15,397 nt of DNA from DATFQI01 sp035264365 (GCA_035264365.1 DATFQI010000052.1:1-15397), one strand, 5' to 3'. Numbered from the stretch's first letter, positions 6,578 through 13,191 are shown. The notes: generated by a model not told the origin, from the sequence alone. Made by a program: numbers and translations.

Positions 6578-7092
6578 GCGCGCCGGCTCCCGGTCGTGGA
6601 GTCGGTGCGGGCATCTTCCGTGCGCCCGTCGCGGTTGAAGCGCCCGTCGTGCTCCTCCTCGTGACCGACCTCGCGCCCCTGCTCGAACTCGCTGCGGGGC
6701 TGCTCGGACTCGCCGCGAGGCTGTTCGGCCATCGTGCCGTCCGGATCCGCCGAGGTGCCGGCGAACCGGTCGCGCTCGTGGTCGTCGATCAGCTCGTGAT
6801 CGGCCTCGCCGCGCTCGTGCATCGTGGCGCGCTCCTGGTGGAGCTCGGCCTCCGCACGCTGGCGCTCGGCGTTCTTCTGGGCCATGCGCGCCTCGCGCTC
6901 GGCCCGCTCGGCCTCGCGCTCGCGCTCCGTGGCGACCTCGCGGTGCTCGGTGGCGACCGCGTCGCGCCGGTTGGCGAGCTCGCGCTCCCGCTTGCGCATT
7001 TCAGCCTTGCGCCGCATGCGCGGGATCAGGAACAGCACGGCGAGCAGGATGAGTGCCACCACGACGATGGCGATGATCAGACCTGTTGACAT
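6574..7092 (-). CDS. Small single-pass membrane protein with charged coiled coil, unknown function
   Basis: The protein is 172 aa. The ATG at 7092 is chosen because GGGAGG (rc of 7101-7106) precedes it by 8 nt and the hydrophobic helix follows at once. Residues 4-24 (GLIIAIVVVALILLAVLFLIP) form one transmembrane segment followed by RMRRK, so the long tail should face the cytoplasm. Residues about 27-100 are almost continuous Arg/Glu/Ala heptad-like helix (EREREAERAEREA), a probable coiled coil. The end is hydrophilic and low complexity, with EQPRGES/EQPRSEF/EQGREV near-repeats. No domain is recognised. It is divergent from the PHP gene and its TAG stop overlaps that of the c-di-GMP gene. Confidence 0.82.
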   Translation of the reverse strand: MSTGLIIAIVVVALILLAVLFLIPRMRRKAEMRKRERELANRRDAVATEHREVATEREREAERAEREARMAQKNAERQRAEAELHQERATMHERGEADHELIDDHERDRFAGTSADPDGTMAEQPRGESEQPRSEFEQGREVGHEEEHDGRFNRDGRTEDARTDSTTGSRRA

Positions 7093-7165
7093 CGCATTTA
7101 CCTCCCTCTGGGGGTGCGACCTTGGTTGCACGGAGGCTTCCCGGTGCCCAGTGGGGATCAAACCG

Positions 7166-7171
7166 TAGGCT
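7166..7171 (+). promoter_or_regulatory. -10 element for leaderless transcription of the PHP gene
   Basis: TAGGCT ends 6 nt before the ATG at 7178, and no Shine-Dalgarno is present. A transcription start about 7 nt after the hexamer would coincide with the start codon. No good -35 hexamer is seen. Confidence 0.45.
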
Positions 7172-7177
7172 GCCCGG

Positions 7178-8059
7178 ATGCCCGCTCAGCCCTCATTCGA
7201 CCTGCAGGCCCATTCCGTGCATTCCGACGGCTCGCTGCCGGCCGCGGAGGTCGTCGAGCGCGCCGCCGCGGCGGGCGTCGAGCTGTTCGCGCTGACGGAC
7301 CACGACACCGTCGACGGCGTGCCGGAGGCGCAGGCGAAGGCGCGCGAGCTCGGCCTGCGCTTCTCACCCGCCGCCGAGCTCTCGGCGGTCCACGGCGGCC
7401 ACGAGGACCTGCACATCCTCGGCTACGAGCTCGACGTCGCCGACCGCCACCTGGTCGCGATCCTCGAGGACTACCGCGGCGACCGCGCACGCCGGATCGA
7501 GGCGATGGCCGACCGGCTGCGCGCGCTCGGCTTCGAGCTCGACGACGCCCCGCTCGTCGCGCGCCGCGACGCGGGCAAGCCGATCGGGCGCCCGCACCTC
7601 GCCGACGCGGTGCTCGCCCACCCCGGCAACGCGCAGCGGCTCGCCGACGAGGGGATCCACGGCAGGGACGAGCTGTTCCCGCCCTACCTGGTGCCCGGCG
7701 CGAAGGCCTACGTGGCGCGCAGCCGGCCGACCGTCGCCGAGGCGATCGAGGTCATCCACGCGGCCGGCGGCGTGGCCGTCTGGGCGCACCCGTTCTGGGA
7801 CGTCGACGCGCCGGACGAGGCGATCGCGACGCTCGAGACGTTCGTCGCCGCCGGGCTCGACGGGGTCGAGTGCTTCTACGTCACCCACACCGAGGCGCAG
7901 ACCCGCCTGCTGCACGACGTCGCAACCCGCCACGGGCTGCTGACGACCGGCTCGACGGACTTCCACGGGCCCGACCACGGCCGTTTTTCCGCGTTTTGCG
8001 AGTTCGATGTTCACGGTCTGACCGTCGAGTTGGGTCCGATCGGCAGCAAAACGGGGTAG
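7178..8059 (+). CDS. PHP-domain phosphoesterase (YciV/RNase AM-like, COG0613)
   Basis: This is a metal-dependent phosphoesterase of 293 aa. Characterised relatives are E. coli YciV (RNase AM, a 5'-3' exoribonuclease acting on rRNA 5' ends) and 3',5'-nucleoside bisphosphate phosphatases, so RNA or nucleotide phosphate removal is the likely role. PHP motifs are DLQAHSVHSDG (7-18 region; H12), TDHDTVDG (D41, H42), E67 in AAELSA, H79 in DLHILGY, IGRPH (H140), AHPFW (H204) and STDFHGPDHG (D261, H263). The first motif is normally DLHxH, and here the first His is Q10. The start is ATG 7178 with TAGGCT upstream. A DUF4174 gene follows after 12 nt in the same direction. Substrate cannot be told from sequence. 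Confidence 0.9.
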   Translation: MPAQPSFDLQAHSVHSDGSLPAAEVVERAAAAGVELFALTDHDTVDGVPEAQAKARELGLRFSPAAELSAVHGGHEDLHILGYELDVADRHLVAILEDYRGDRARRIEAMADRLRALGFELDDAPLVARRDAGKPIGRPHLADAVLAHPGNAQRLADEGIHGRDELFPPYLVPGAKAYVARSRPTVAEAIEVIHAAGGVAVWAHPFWDVDAPDEAIATLETFVAAGLDGVECFYVTHTEAQTRLLHDVATRHGLLTTGSTDFHGPDHGRFSAFCEFDVHGLTVELGPIGSKTG

Positions 8060-8071
8060 AAGCGAGCTTCC

Positions 8072-8371
8072 ATGAATAGACGTGAGCTGATCGTGACGGG
8101 CCCGACGGGCGATCCCCTGGTGGCCGAGCAGCTTGGCGCGCTGCGCCAGGACCCCGAGGGAGCCCGCGAGCGGGAGCTCGACGTCACAGAACGCGAGGGC
8201 GTGGCCTTCCAGGTTGAGCTGATGGGCAAGGACGGCGGCCTCAACGCCCGCTGGGACAACCTCGTCGGCGTGGCCGAGCTGTGGGCGAAGATCGACGCGA
8301 TGCCCGCACGCCGGCGGCAGCTGCGGGAGGCCGCCGCGGCCGCGGCCGCGCCAGCTCGGATCCGCCGATGA
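8072..8371 (+). CDS. DUF4174 family small protein
   Basis: This is a 99-aa protein of unknown biochemical role. The pattern fits DUF4174, a thioredoxin-fold-like family: a first strand RRELIVTGPTGDPLVAEQ, then ARERELDVTE, then FQVELMGKDGG and the highly typical LxxLWAKIDAMPARRRQLR ending. No cysteines are present, so no thiol redox activity is expected. It starts 12 nt after the PHP gene, has no clear Shine-Dalgarno, and is probably translated from the same transcript. The Ala-rich tail and the last codons (R-I-R-R-stop) lie inside the left arm of a long palindrome, beyond the conserved part. Confidence 0.78.
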   Translation: MNRRELIVTGPTGDPLVAEQLGALRQDPEGARERELDVTEREGVAFQVELMGKDGGLNARWDNLVGVAELWAKIDAMPARRRQLREAAAAAAAPARIRR

Positions 8372-8512
8372 CCCGTGGACGGCTCGGCGCCGTGGGCCGA
8401 GTCAGAGTCGATTGACCGCGGTTCCTCGTGGTGGATCACTTGGATCGCGGTCAATCGGCTCTGGCGAACGGCCACGGCGGCGAGACGCCGCGGGGATCGG
8501 CGGATCCGAGCT
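8353..8512. repeat. 160-bp nested inverted repeat (long palindrome) between convergent genes
   Basis: The outer arms are a perfect 17-bp inverted repeat, AGCTCGGATCCGCCGAT at 8353-8369 and its complement at 8496-8512. The inner arms are 18 bp, CAGAGTCGATTGACCGCG at 8403-8420 with its complement at 8446-8463 apart from one G-U pair. Between them a further region pairs imperfectly (CTCG and CGCCGTGG at 8388-8395 with 8472-8479). The loop is 25 nt (8421-8445). Transcribed from either strand, it would give one hairpin of about 68-nt arms. It contains the DUF4174 stop and reaches into the fdhD stop. It may be a bidirectional terminator, a palindromic mobile element or an inverted duplication. No T-tract or target duplication is seen. 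Confidence 0.85.
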
Positions 8513-9272
8513 AGACCACGCGGCTGCTGTAGGTGTAGACGTTCACGCGGCCCCCGCGGGCGAACCCGCAGAGGGTCAGCCCGCGGTCGTCGGCGAGCGT
8601 CACGGCGAGCGACGTCGGCGCGCCCACGCCCACCAGCAGCGGCGAGCCGGCCACGGCCGCCTTCTGCACGAGCTCGAACGACAGCCGCCCGGACACGCAG
8701 AGCACGTTCGGGTGAAGCGGCACGAGCCCCTCGCGCAGGGCCCAGCCGATCACCTTGTCCATCGCGTTGTGGCGGCCGACGTCCTCGCGCACGCACAGCA
8801 GCTCGCCGTCCGGCGAGAACAGCCCGGTGGCATGCAGCCCGCCGGTGCGCTCGAATGTCGGCTGGCGCAGCCGGTCGGGCAGGCCGGCCACGAGCGCGCG
8901 CTCCAGCGCCGGGCCGTCCGCGATCGGCGCGGCGTGGACGGCGACCTCCTCGAGCGCGCCCTTGCCGCAGACCCCGCACGAGGACGACGTGAAGAACGAG
9001 CGCGCGGACGGCTCGCGCAGCAGCGGGCCGGCGACCTCGACCGTGTTGCCCGCCAGGTCGGCCGGCGGCGCGGCGGCGCGCGGGCCTTCGATCAGCCCCT
9101 CGCCGTAGAGGAAGCCGAGCGCGAGCTCCTCGTCGTGGCCGGGCGTGCGCATGGTCACCGCGAGCGCGCGACCGTCGACGCGGATCTCGAGCGGCTCCTC
9201 GACCGCGACCTCGTCCTCGAGCCCGTCGGCGCGGACGGTCGCGTGCGCGCCCCGGACCCGGACTTCCGTCAT
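8511..9272 (-). CDS. fdhD: Formate dehydrogenase sulfurtransferase FdhD
   Basis: FdhD moves sulfur from a cysteine desulfurase to the bis-MGD cofactor and is needed for active formate dehydrogenase. The 253-aa protein has the family length. The essential cysteine pair is in SSCGVCG (C99, C102), preceded by RTPGHDEELALGFLYGEGLI and followed by GLHATGLF, REDVGRHNAMDKVIGW, VSGRLSFELVQKAA and GFARGGRVNVYT, all typical FdhD blocks. The ATG at 9272 overlaps the holB stop as ATGA, so its translation is coupled to delta'. No formate dehydrogenase gene is in the window. The stop lies at the right edge of the long palindrome. Confidence 0.97.
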   Translation of the reverse strand: MTEVRVRGAHATVRADGLEDEVAVEEPLEIRVDGRALAVTMRTPGHDEELALGFLYGEGLIEGPRAAAPPADLAGNTVEVAGPLLREPSARSFFTSSSCGVCGKGALEEVAVHAAPIADGPALERALVAGLPDRLRQPTFERTGGLHATGLFSPDGELLCVREDVGRHNAMDKVIGWALREGLVPLHPNVLCVSGRLSFELVQKAAVAGSPLLVGVGAPTSLAVTLADDRGLTLCGFARGGRVNVYTYSSRVV

Positions 9273-10378
9273 GGCGAGAGCTGGTGCTCGAGGCGGTAGG
9301 CGAGCGCCTCGAACGACAGCTGCGGGTCGACGTTGAGCGCCAGCCGCGCGCGGGCGTCCTCCACGGTCTCGAGCGCCTCCTGCAACGCGGGCGGCTCGCG
9401 CCCCTGCGCGTCCTCGGCGAGCGCGGGCAGGCGGTCGGAGTGGTGGGCGAGCTCGGGCGCGCCGGCGGCCACGCAGGCGAGGTCGCGGTACCAGAGGCCG
9501 ATCAGCTGCAGCGCTTGGTCGAGCGCGCCGGTGGTGGCGCGGCGATCGGCCCGCTGGGCCTGCTCGCCGAACTCCCGCTCGCGCCGCTTGTGCTCCTTCT
9601 TGGGCAGGTAGGCGAGCTCCTCCGCGAGCGCGGACTCGACGCTCTCGCGCGCAGTGCGGCCGCGGTCGCGCGCGGTCTTGAGCAACGGCTCCCATGGCGC
9701 CGTGGACGCCTTCGCGGCGAGCGGGGCGCGGGCGAACGCCTCGGCGTGCGCGCGCAGCGCCGGGCCCTCCGCGAGGCCGAGCGCGAGCGCCTTCTCGCCG
9801 TCGCCGAGCGACAGCCGCGCGCACGCCGACGCCGCCTCGGGCGCGACGCCGCGGCTCTGCAGCCGCTGCGCGACGGCCTCCGCGCCGAGCGCGTCGAAGC
9901 GCACGCCCTGGCAGCGGCTGGCGATCGTCGGCAGCACCTGGCTCGGGCGGTCCGTGAGCAGCAGCAGGACGACGTAGGACGGCGGCTCCTCGAGCGTCTT
10001 GAGCAGCGAGTTGGCGGCCTCGTCGTTCATCGTGTCCGCGCGCTCGAGCACGAACACGCGGAACGGCGCCTCGAACGGGGTGCGCGCGGCCGCCCCGACG
10101 ACGGCTTCGTCGACGTCGCGCCGGAGCATCTCGTGCGCGCCGCTGGGCGCGACCCAGGTCAGGTCCGGGTGCGAGCCGTGCTGCACTCGCGTGCGCGCGT
10201 TGTCCGGGTCGCGGGCGCCGCGCGAGAGCAGCTCCGCGGCGAACGCGCGCGCCGCGTCGCGCTTGCCCGTCCCCGCCGGGCCGTGCAGGAGATAGGCATG
10301 CGCGGGCCCGCGCTCGGGCGTCAGCGCGGCGCCGAGCACGGCGGCGGCGTGGGGATGCGGTTCGAGCGCGGCCAGCAC
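9269..10378 (-). CDS. holB: DNA polymerase III delta' subunit (clamp loader), HolB-like
   Basis: Delta' is the non-motor AAA+ subunit of the clamp loader that places the beta clamp on DNA. From GTG 10378 the protein is 369 aa. It shows HAYLLHGPAGTGKRDAA (Walker A K39, but Arg instead of Ser/Thr at 40), GSHPDLTWV, RVFVLERADTMNDEAANSL followed by LLKTLEEPP, and LTDRPSQVLPTIASRCQGVRF with the SRC motif, then a helical C-terminal domain. The four zinc-binding cysteines usual between Walker A and Walker B are absent (GARDPDNARTRVQHG in their place). The start is supported by TAGCAT ending 8 nt upstream and loss of homology before it. fdhD overlaps its stop. tmk, a common holB neighbour, lies nearby on the other strand. 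Confidence 0.92.
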   Translation of the reverse strand: MLAALEPHPHAAAVLGAALTPERGPAHAYLLHGPAGTGKRDAARAFAAELLSRGARDPDNARTRVQHGSHPDLTWVAPSGAHEMLRRDVDEAVVGAAARTPFEAPFRVFVLERADTMNDEAANSLLKTLEEPPSYVVLLLLTDRPSQVLPTIASRCQGVRFDALGAEAVAQRLQSRGVAPEAASACARLSLGDGEKALALGLAEGPALRAHAEAFARAPLAAKASTAPWEPLLKTARDRGRTARESVESALAEELAYLPKKEHKRREREFGEQAQRADRRATTGALDQALQLIGLWYRDLACVAAGAPELAHHSDRLPALAEDAQGREPPALQEALETVEDARARLALNVDPQLSFEALAYRLEHQLSP

Positions 10379-10386
10379 GGCGTCCG

Positions 10387-10392
10387 ATGCTA
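10387..10392 (-). promoter_or_regulatory. -10 element for leaderless transcription of holB-fdhD
   Basis: On the minus strand TAGCAT (10392 to 10387) ends 8 nt before the GTG start of holB, with no Shine-Dalgarno. It matches TAnnnT and has the same placement as at tmk and the PHP gene. Confidence 0.42.
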
Positions 10393-10473
10393 GTCGGGCG
10401 GCCGGTTGACTCCGCACACCCGATGAGAAGAGGATGGACCGACCAGGAAGCCCGGAGGAGGAGCGCATGCTGA

Positions 10474-10650
10474 GACCTCGTGACGCGCTCGAACCCCGAC
10501 GGCGCCTTCATCGAGACCACGACCGCGAACAACACCGCATGGACGAGCTTCCGGCTCACGCGCGACTCCAAGGGCAACGCCAAGATCTCGGAGGTGGGGT
10601 CGGCGCCGTGCTCGGGCGCCCTCTGCGGCACGCAGCTGCCCAATCGCTGA
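10474..10650 (+). pseudogene. Remnant of the C-terminus of a secreted, lysyl-oxidase/CARDB-like protein
   Basis: The frame ending at TGA 10648-10650 reads DLVTRSNPDGAFIETTTANN then TAWTSFRLTRDSKGNAKISE, and ends with two cysteines (APCSGALC) before GTQLPNR. The NPDxxFxE...NNxAxxxxRL pattern is what one sees at the C-terminus of lysyl-oxidase-like and related beta-sandwich exported proteins, where a strand carries 'N-P-x...E-x-x-x-x-N-N'. In frame a TGA at 10471-10473 lies directly upstream, and the only possible start is GTG 10480 (56 aa, no signal peptide). So this looks like a 5'-truncated relic. A free-standing 56-aa gene is less likely. The overlapping 76-aa frame (10434-10664, Arg/His-rich) looks like a shadow. 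Confidence 0.5.
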
Positions 10651-10661
10651 GCCCCGTCCTC

Positions 10662-10667
10662 TAGGTT
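10662..10667 (+). promoter_or_regulatory. -10 element for leaderless transcription of tmk
   Basis: TAGGTT ends 7 nt before the GTG start of tmk at 10675. No Shine-Dalgarno precedes the start, and no clear -35 is visible. Confidence 0.42.
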
Positions 10668-10674
10668 CCCCGCC

Positions 10675-11283
10675 GTGCTGATCACGGTGGAGGGGATCGA
10701 CGGAGCGGGCAAGAGCACGCTGGTGGCCGGGCTCGCGGACGCCCTGCGCGACCGCGACCCGGTCGTCCTGCGCGAGCCGGGCGGCGTCGAGCTGTCCGAG
10801 CGCCTGCGCGCGCTCGTCAAGGACCCGGCACTGACCGTCGGCGGGCGCGCGGAGGCGCTGATCTACGCCGCCGCGCGCGCCCAGCTGGTGGAGGAGCGGC
10901 TGCGTCCCCTGCTCGACGAGGGGCGGCTGGTGCTGCTCGACCGCTTCGTGGACTCCTCGCTCGCCTACCAGGGCGCCGGGCGCGGGCTCGGCGTGGAGGC
11001 GGTGCGGGCGCTCAACGCCTTCGGCACCGCGGGCGTCGTGCCGGATCGCACGCTGCTGCTGCGGATCGAGCCGGCGGCCGGGCTCGCGCGGGTCGGCGGC
11101 CGCGGCGAGGCGCAGGACCGCATCGAGGCCGAGCGCGAGACGTTCTGGCTCGCATGCGCGCGCGCCTACGACGAGCTCGCGGCGGCCGAGCCGCAGCGCT
11201 GGATCGTGCTCGACGCCACGCAAACTCCGGAGCGGGTGCTCGCCGACGCGCTCGCTCAGCTGGCGCCGTTGCTCGAGCCGTAG
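10675..11283 (+). CDS. tmk: Thymidylate kinase (dTMP kinase)
   Basis: Tmk phosphorylates dTMP to dTDP with ATP in dTTP synthesis. The 202-aa protein has family length and motifs: P-loop VEGIDGAGKST (residues 5-15), LREPGGVELSERLR, LIYAAARAQ, the DRF motif in LLDRFVDSSLAYQGAGRG, and a lid segment GGRGEAQDRIE. The start is GTG at 10675, where the first residues LITVEGIDG begin the fold, and a -10-like TAGGTT lies just upstream. The last 28 bp overlap the 3' end of the convergent galE. It serves the same dNTP supply as the nearby nrdJ. Confidence 0.96.
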   Translation: MLITVEGIDGAGKSTLVAGLADALRDRDPVVLREPGGVELSERLRALVKDPALTVGGRAEALIYAAARAQLVEERLRPLLDEGRLVLLDRFVDSSLAYQGAGRGLGVEAVRALNAFGTAGVVPDRTLLLRIEPAAGLARVGGRGEAQDRIEAERETFWLACARAYDELAAAEPQRWIVLDATQTPERVLADALAQLAPLLEP

Positions 11284-12245
11284 CCGTCCGGGCGCGCCTG
11301 CCGCCAGGCCCACGCGTCGGCGATCATCGTCTCGAGGTCCTTCTCGGGCTCCCAGCCGAGCTCCGCGCGGATCTTCTCGCTCGACGCCACCAGCTGGGCG
11401 GGGTCGCCGGAGCGCCGCGGCTCCTCCTTGACGGGGATCTCGCGGCCCGTGACCTTGCGAGCCGCCTCGATCACCTGGCGCACCGAGAAGCCGAGGCCGT
11501 TGCCGAGGTTGTAGATGGTGTGGGTGCCGGGCCGGATCGCGTCCATCGCGAGCAGGTGCGCGCGCCCGAGGTCCTCGACGTGGATGTAGTCGCGGATCGC
11601 GGTGCCATCCTCGGTCGGGTAGTCCGTGCCGAACACCGAGACGTGCTCGCGCGTGCCGGCGGCGGCCTGCAGCACGAGCGGGATCAGGTGCGTCTCCGGG
11701 TAGTGGTCCTCGCCGAACTCGCCGCTGGCTCCGGCGACGTTGAAGTAGCGCAACGACGTCGCGCCGAGGCCGTGCGCGCGGCACTCGTCGCCGATCATGC
11801 GGTCCACGGCGAGCTTGGAATTGCCGTAGGAGTTGACCGGGTCGGTCGGCAGCGTCTCGGGCATCGGGACCTGCTCGGGCTCGCCGTAGGTCGCGCAGGT
11901 CGAGGAGAACACGAGCCGCTTGATCGAGTGCTCGCGCATCGCGTCGAGCAGGTTGAGCGTGCCGACGAAGTTGCCGCGGTGGTAGCGCTCGGGGAACTCG
12001 ACGGACTCGGCCACGAGCGCCAGGGCGGCGAAGTGCAGGATGCCGTCGAAGCCCTCCGCGAGCGCGTCGCGCGTGCCGTCCGCGTCGGCCAGACCGACCT
12101 CCAGGAAGCGGGCGCCGGAGGGGACAGCCGCCCGGTGCCCGCGCGAGAGGTCGTCGAGCACCGCGACCTCGTGGCCGCGCTCGAGCAACTGGTTGGCGAC
12201 CACGGACCCGATGTAGCCCGCGCCGCCCGTGACGAGCAGCTTCAT
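11256..12245 (-). CDS. galE: UDP-glucose 4-epimerase GalE (extended SDR)
   Basis: This NAD-dependent enzyme interconverts UDP-glucose and UDP-galactose for cell-envelope sugars. The 329-aa protein begins with the Rossmann motif VTGGAGYIGS (residues 5-14). It has LDDLSRGH, LHFAALALVAESV, the catalytic SSTCATYG and YGNSK (YxxxK), SLRYFNVAGA, and the substrate region DGTAIRDYIHVEDLGRAHL. The closing part ELGWEPEKDLETMIADAW-W is typical of GalE. ATG 12245 is the only start that keeps the nucleotide-binding motif at the N-terminus; no Shine-Dalgarno is visible, and TATCAA lies 9 nt upstream. The last nine codons, after PDGYG, lie antisense to the end of tmk and are likely a read-through tail. Substrate specificity between Glc/Gal and GlcNAc/GalNAc is not resolved. 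Confidence 0.93.
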   Translation of the reverse strand: MKLLVTGGAGYIGSVVANQLLERGHEVAVLDDLSRGHRAAVPSGARFLEVGLADADGTRDALAEGFDGILHFAALALVAESVEFPERYHRGNFVGTLNLLDAMREHSIKRLVFSSTCATYGEPEQVPMPETLPTDPVNSYGNSKLAVDRMIGDECRAHGLGATSLRYFNVAGASGEFGEDHYPETHLIPLVLQAAAGTREHVSVFGTDYPTEDGTAIRDYIHVEDLGRAHLLAMDAIRPGTHTIYNLGNGLGFSVRQVIEAARKVTGREIPVKEEPRRSGDPAQLVASSEKIRAELGWEPEKDLETMIADAWAWRQARPDGYGSSNGAS

Positions 12246-12271
12246 GGGCCGTGGTTGATAGCACGCCCTTC

Positions 12272-12277
12272 TATCCT
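12272..12277 (+). promoter_or_regulatory. -10 element in the galE / 12287 divergent promoter region
   Basis: TATCCT ends 9 nt before the ATG at 12287, in a 41-bp spacer shared with the divergent galE. Without a Shine-Dalgarno, a leader of 0-3 nt is likely. The hexamer is identical to that before tRNA-Thr. Confidence 0.42.
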
Positions 12278-12286
12278 TAGAGGGCC

Positions 12287-13189
12287 ATGCGCGCCCGTCT
12301 GACAGGGGCTGCGGCGGCCCTCGCGCTGGCGGTCCTCGTGGCTCCCGCCGCCGCCCAGGAACAGCCGTCGCCGTCGCCCAGTGTCTCGCCGTCCCCGACA
12401 GCGACGACGACCCCCACGCCTTCGCCGACCCCCACGCCGGAGGAGCAGGAGCGGGCAGAGCGCGACGCGCGCGACCGCAAGGCCAAGGGCGTGCGCAGCA
12501 TCTACCGCGACTTCGAGCGCGACGGCCGCATCGACGACTGCGACCACACGCTGCGCGCGCTCAAGCGCGCGCGGCGCTCGATCTCGGACTCCTACAAGGA
12601 GGAGTTCCCCGACTTCCGCGACGCGCTGACGGCGGCGATCGAGCGCCACAACGACGGTGATTGCGAGGAGCAGGAGCAGCAGCTCGAGGATCGCAACAGC
12701 GACCCGACGCCGACGCCGACCGCGACCTCGACACCGGCCCCGAGCGGTACGGGCACGACGCCCACGGCGCCGCCGCCCACCACGTCGCCGACGACCCCCG
12801 ACTCCGGCTCGCTGCCGGACTTCGGCTCAGGCGGCTCCGGTGACTCCGGCGACTCGGGCGGCCAGGTCAACCCGCTCCCGGAGGAGCCTGCGCCGCCCGG
12901 CGAGGACGCGATCCCGGAGGGCACCGCGTCGCCGACGCCGGCCCCGCAGGCGACCCCCACCCCCACGCCGCGGCTGATCGTCACGCGCGCCGCGGCGAGC
13001 CCGGACATGTTCGTCCCGGGCGCGCTGCTCGCGGTCGCGCTGCTCGGACTGCTGATCGCCGCCCTGTCGGCGCTGTTCGCGAAGCGCTCCGGCCGGCTCG
13101 CCGGTGTCGGCCACGCGTGGCGCGAGGCGGCCTGGCGGACGTCCGGCGCATGGAGCGACTTCTCCGACTGGCTGCGCTCCAGACGTTAA
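12287..13189 (+). CDS. Exported, membrane-anchored Ser/Thr/Pro-rich protein of unknown function
   Basis: The 300-aa protein starts with a signal peptide (MRAR, then a hydrophobic Ala/Leu core, cleavage likely after APAAAQ near residue 24). Residues 25-51 are Pro/Ser/Thr-rich. Residues 52-135 form a charged helical domain with two cysteines (C85 in DDCDH, C126 in GDCEE) that could form a disulfide outside the cell. Residues 138-230 are another low-complexity linker (TPTPT, GGSGDSGDSGG). Residues about 241-265 (MFVPGALLAVALLGLLIAAL) form a C-terminal membrane anchor followed by KRSGR and a Trp-rich cytoplasmic tail. No known domain is recognised. It looks like an envelope stalk protein. Confidence 0.85.
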   Translation: MRARLTGAAAALALAVLVAPAAAQEQPSPSPSVSPSPTATTTPTPSPTPTPEEQERAERDARDRKAKGVRSIYRDFERDGRIDDCDHTLRALKRARRSISDSYKEEFPDFRDALTAAIERHNDGDCEEQEQQLEDRNSDPTPTPTATSTPAPSGTGTTPTAPPPTTSPTTPDSGSLPDFGSGGSGDSGDSGGQVNPLPEEPAPPGEDAIPEGTASPTPAPQATPTPTPRLIVTRAAASPDMFVPGALLAVALLGLLIAALSALFAKRSGRLAGVGHAWREAAWRTSGAWSDFSDWLRSRR

Positions 13190-13191
13190 GC

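Noticed and set aside
10434..10664. 76-codon ORF with GGAGGAGGAG upstream of an internal ATG at 10467
   Set aside because: The Arg/His/Gln-rich product looks like an out-of-frame reading of the overlapping NPDGAFIE fragment. The purine run alone is not enough support.
12700..12980. Repetitive CCGACGCC-type sequence, considered as a DNA repeat array
   Set aside because: It is the coding of Thr-Pro-rich linkers in the exported protein, in frame and without a constant repeat unit.
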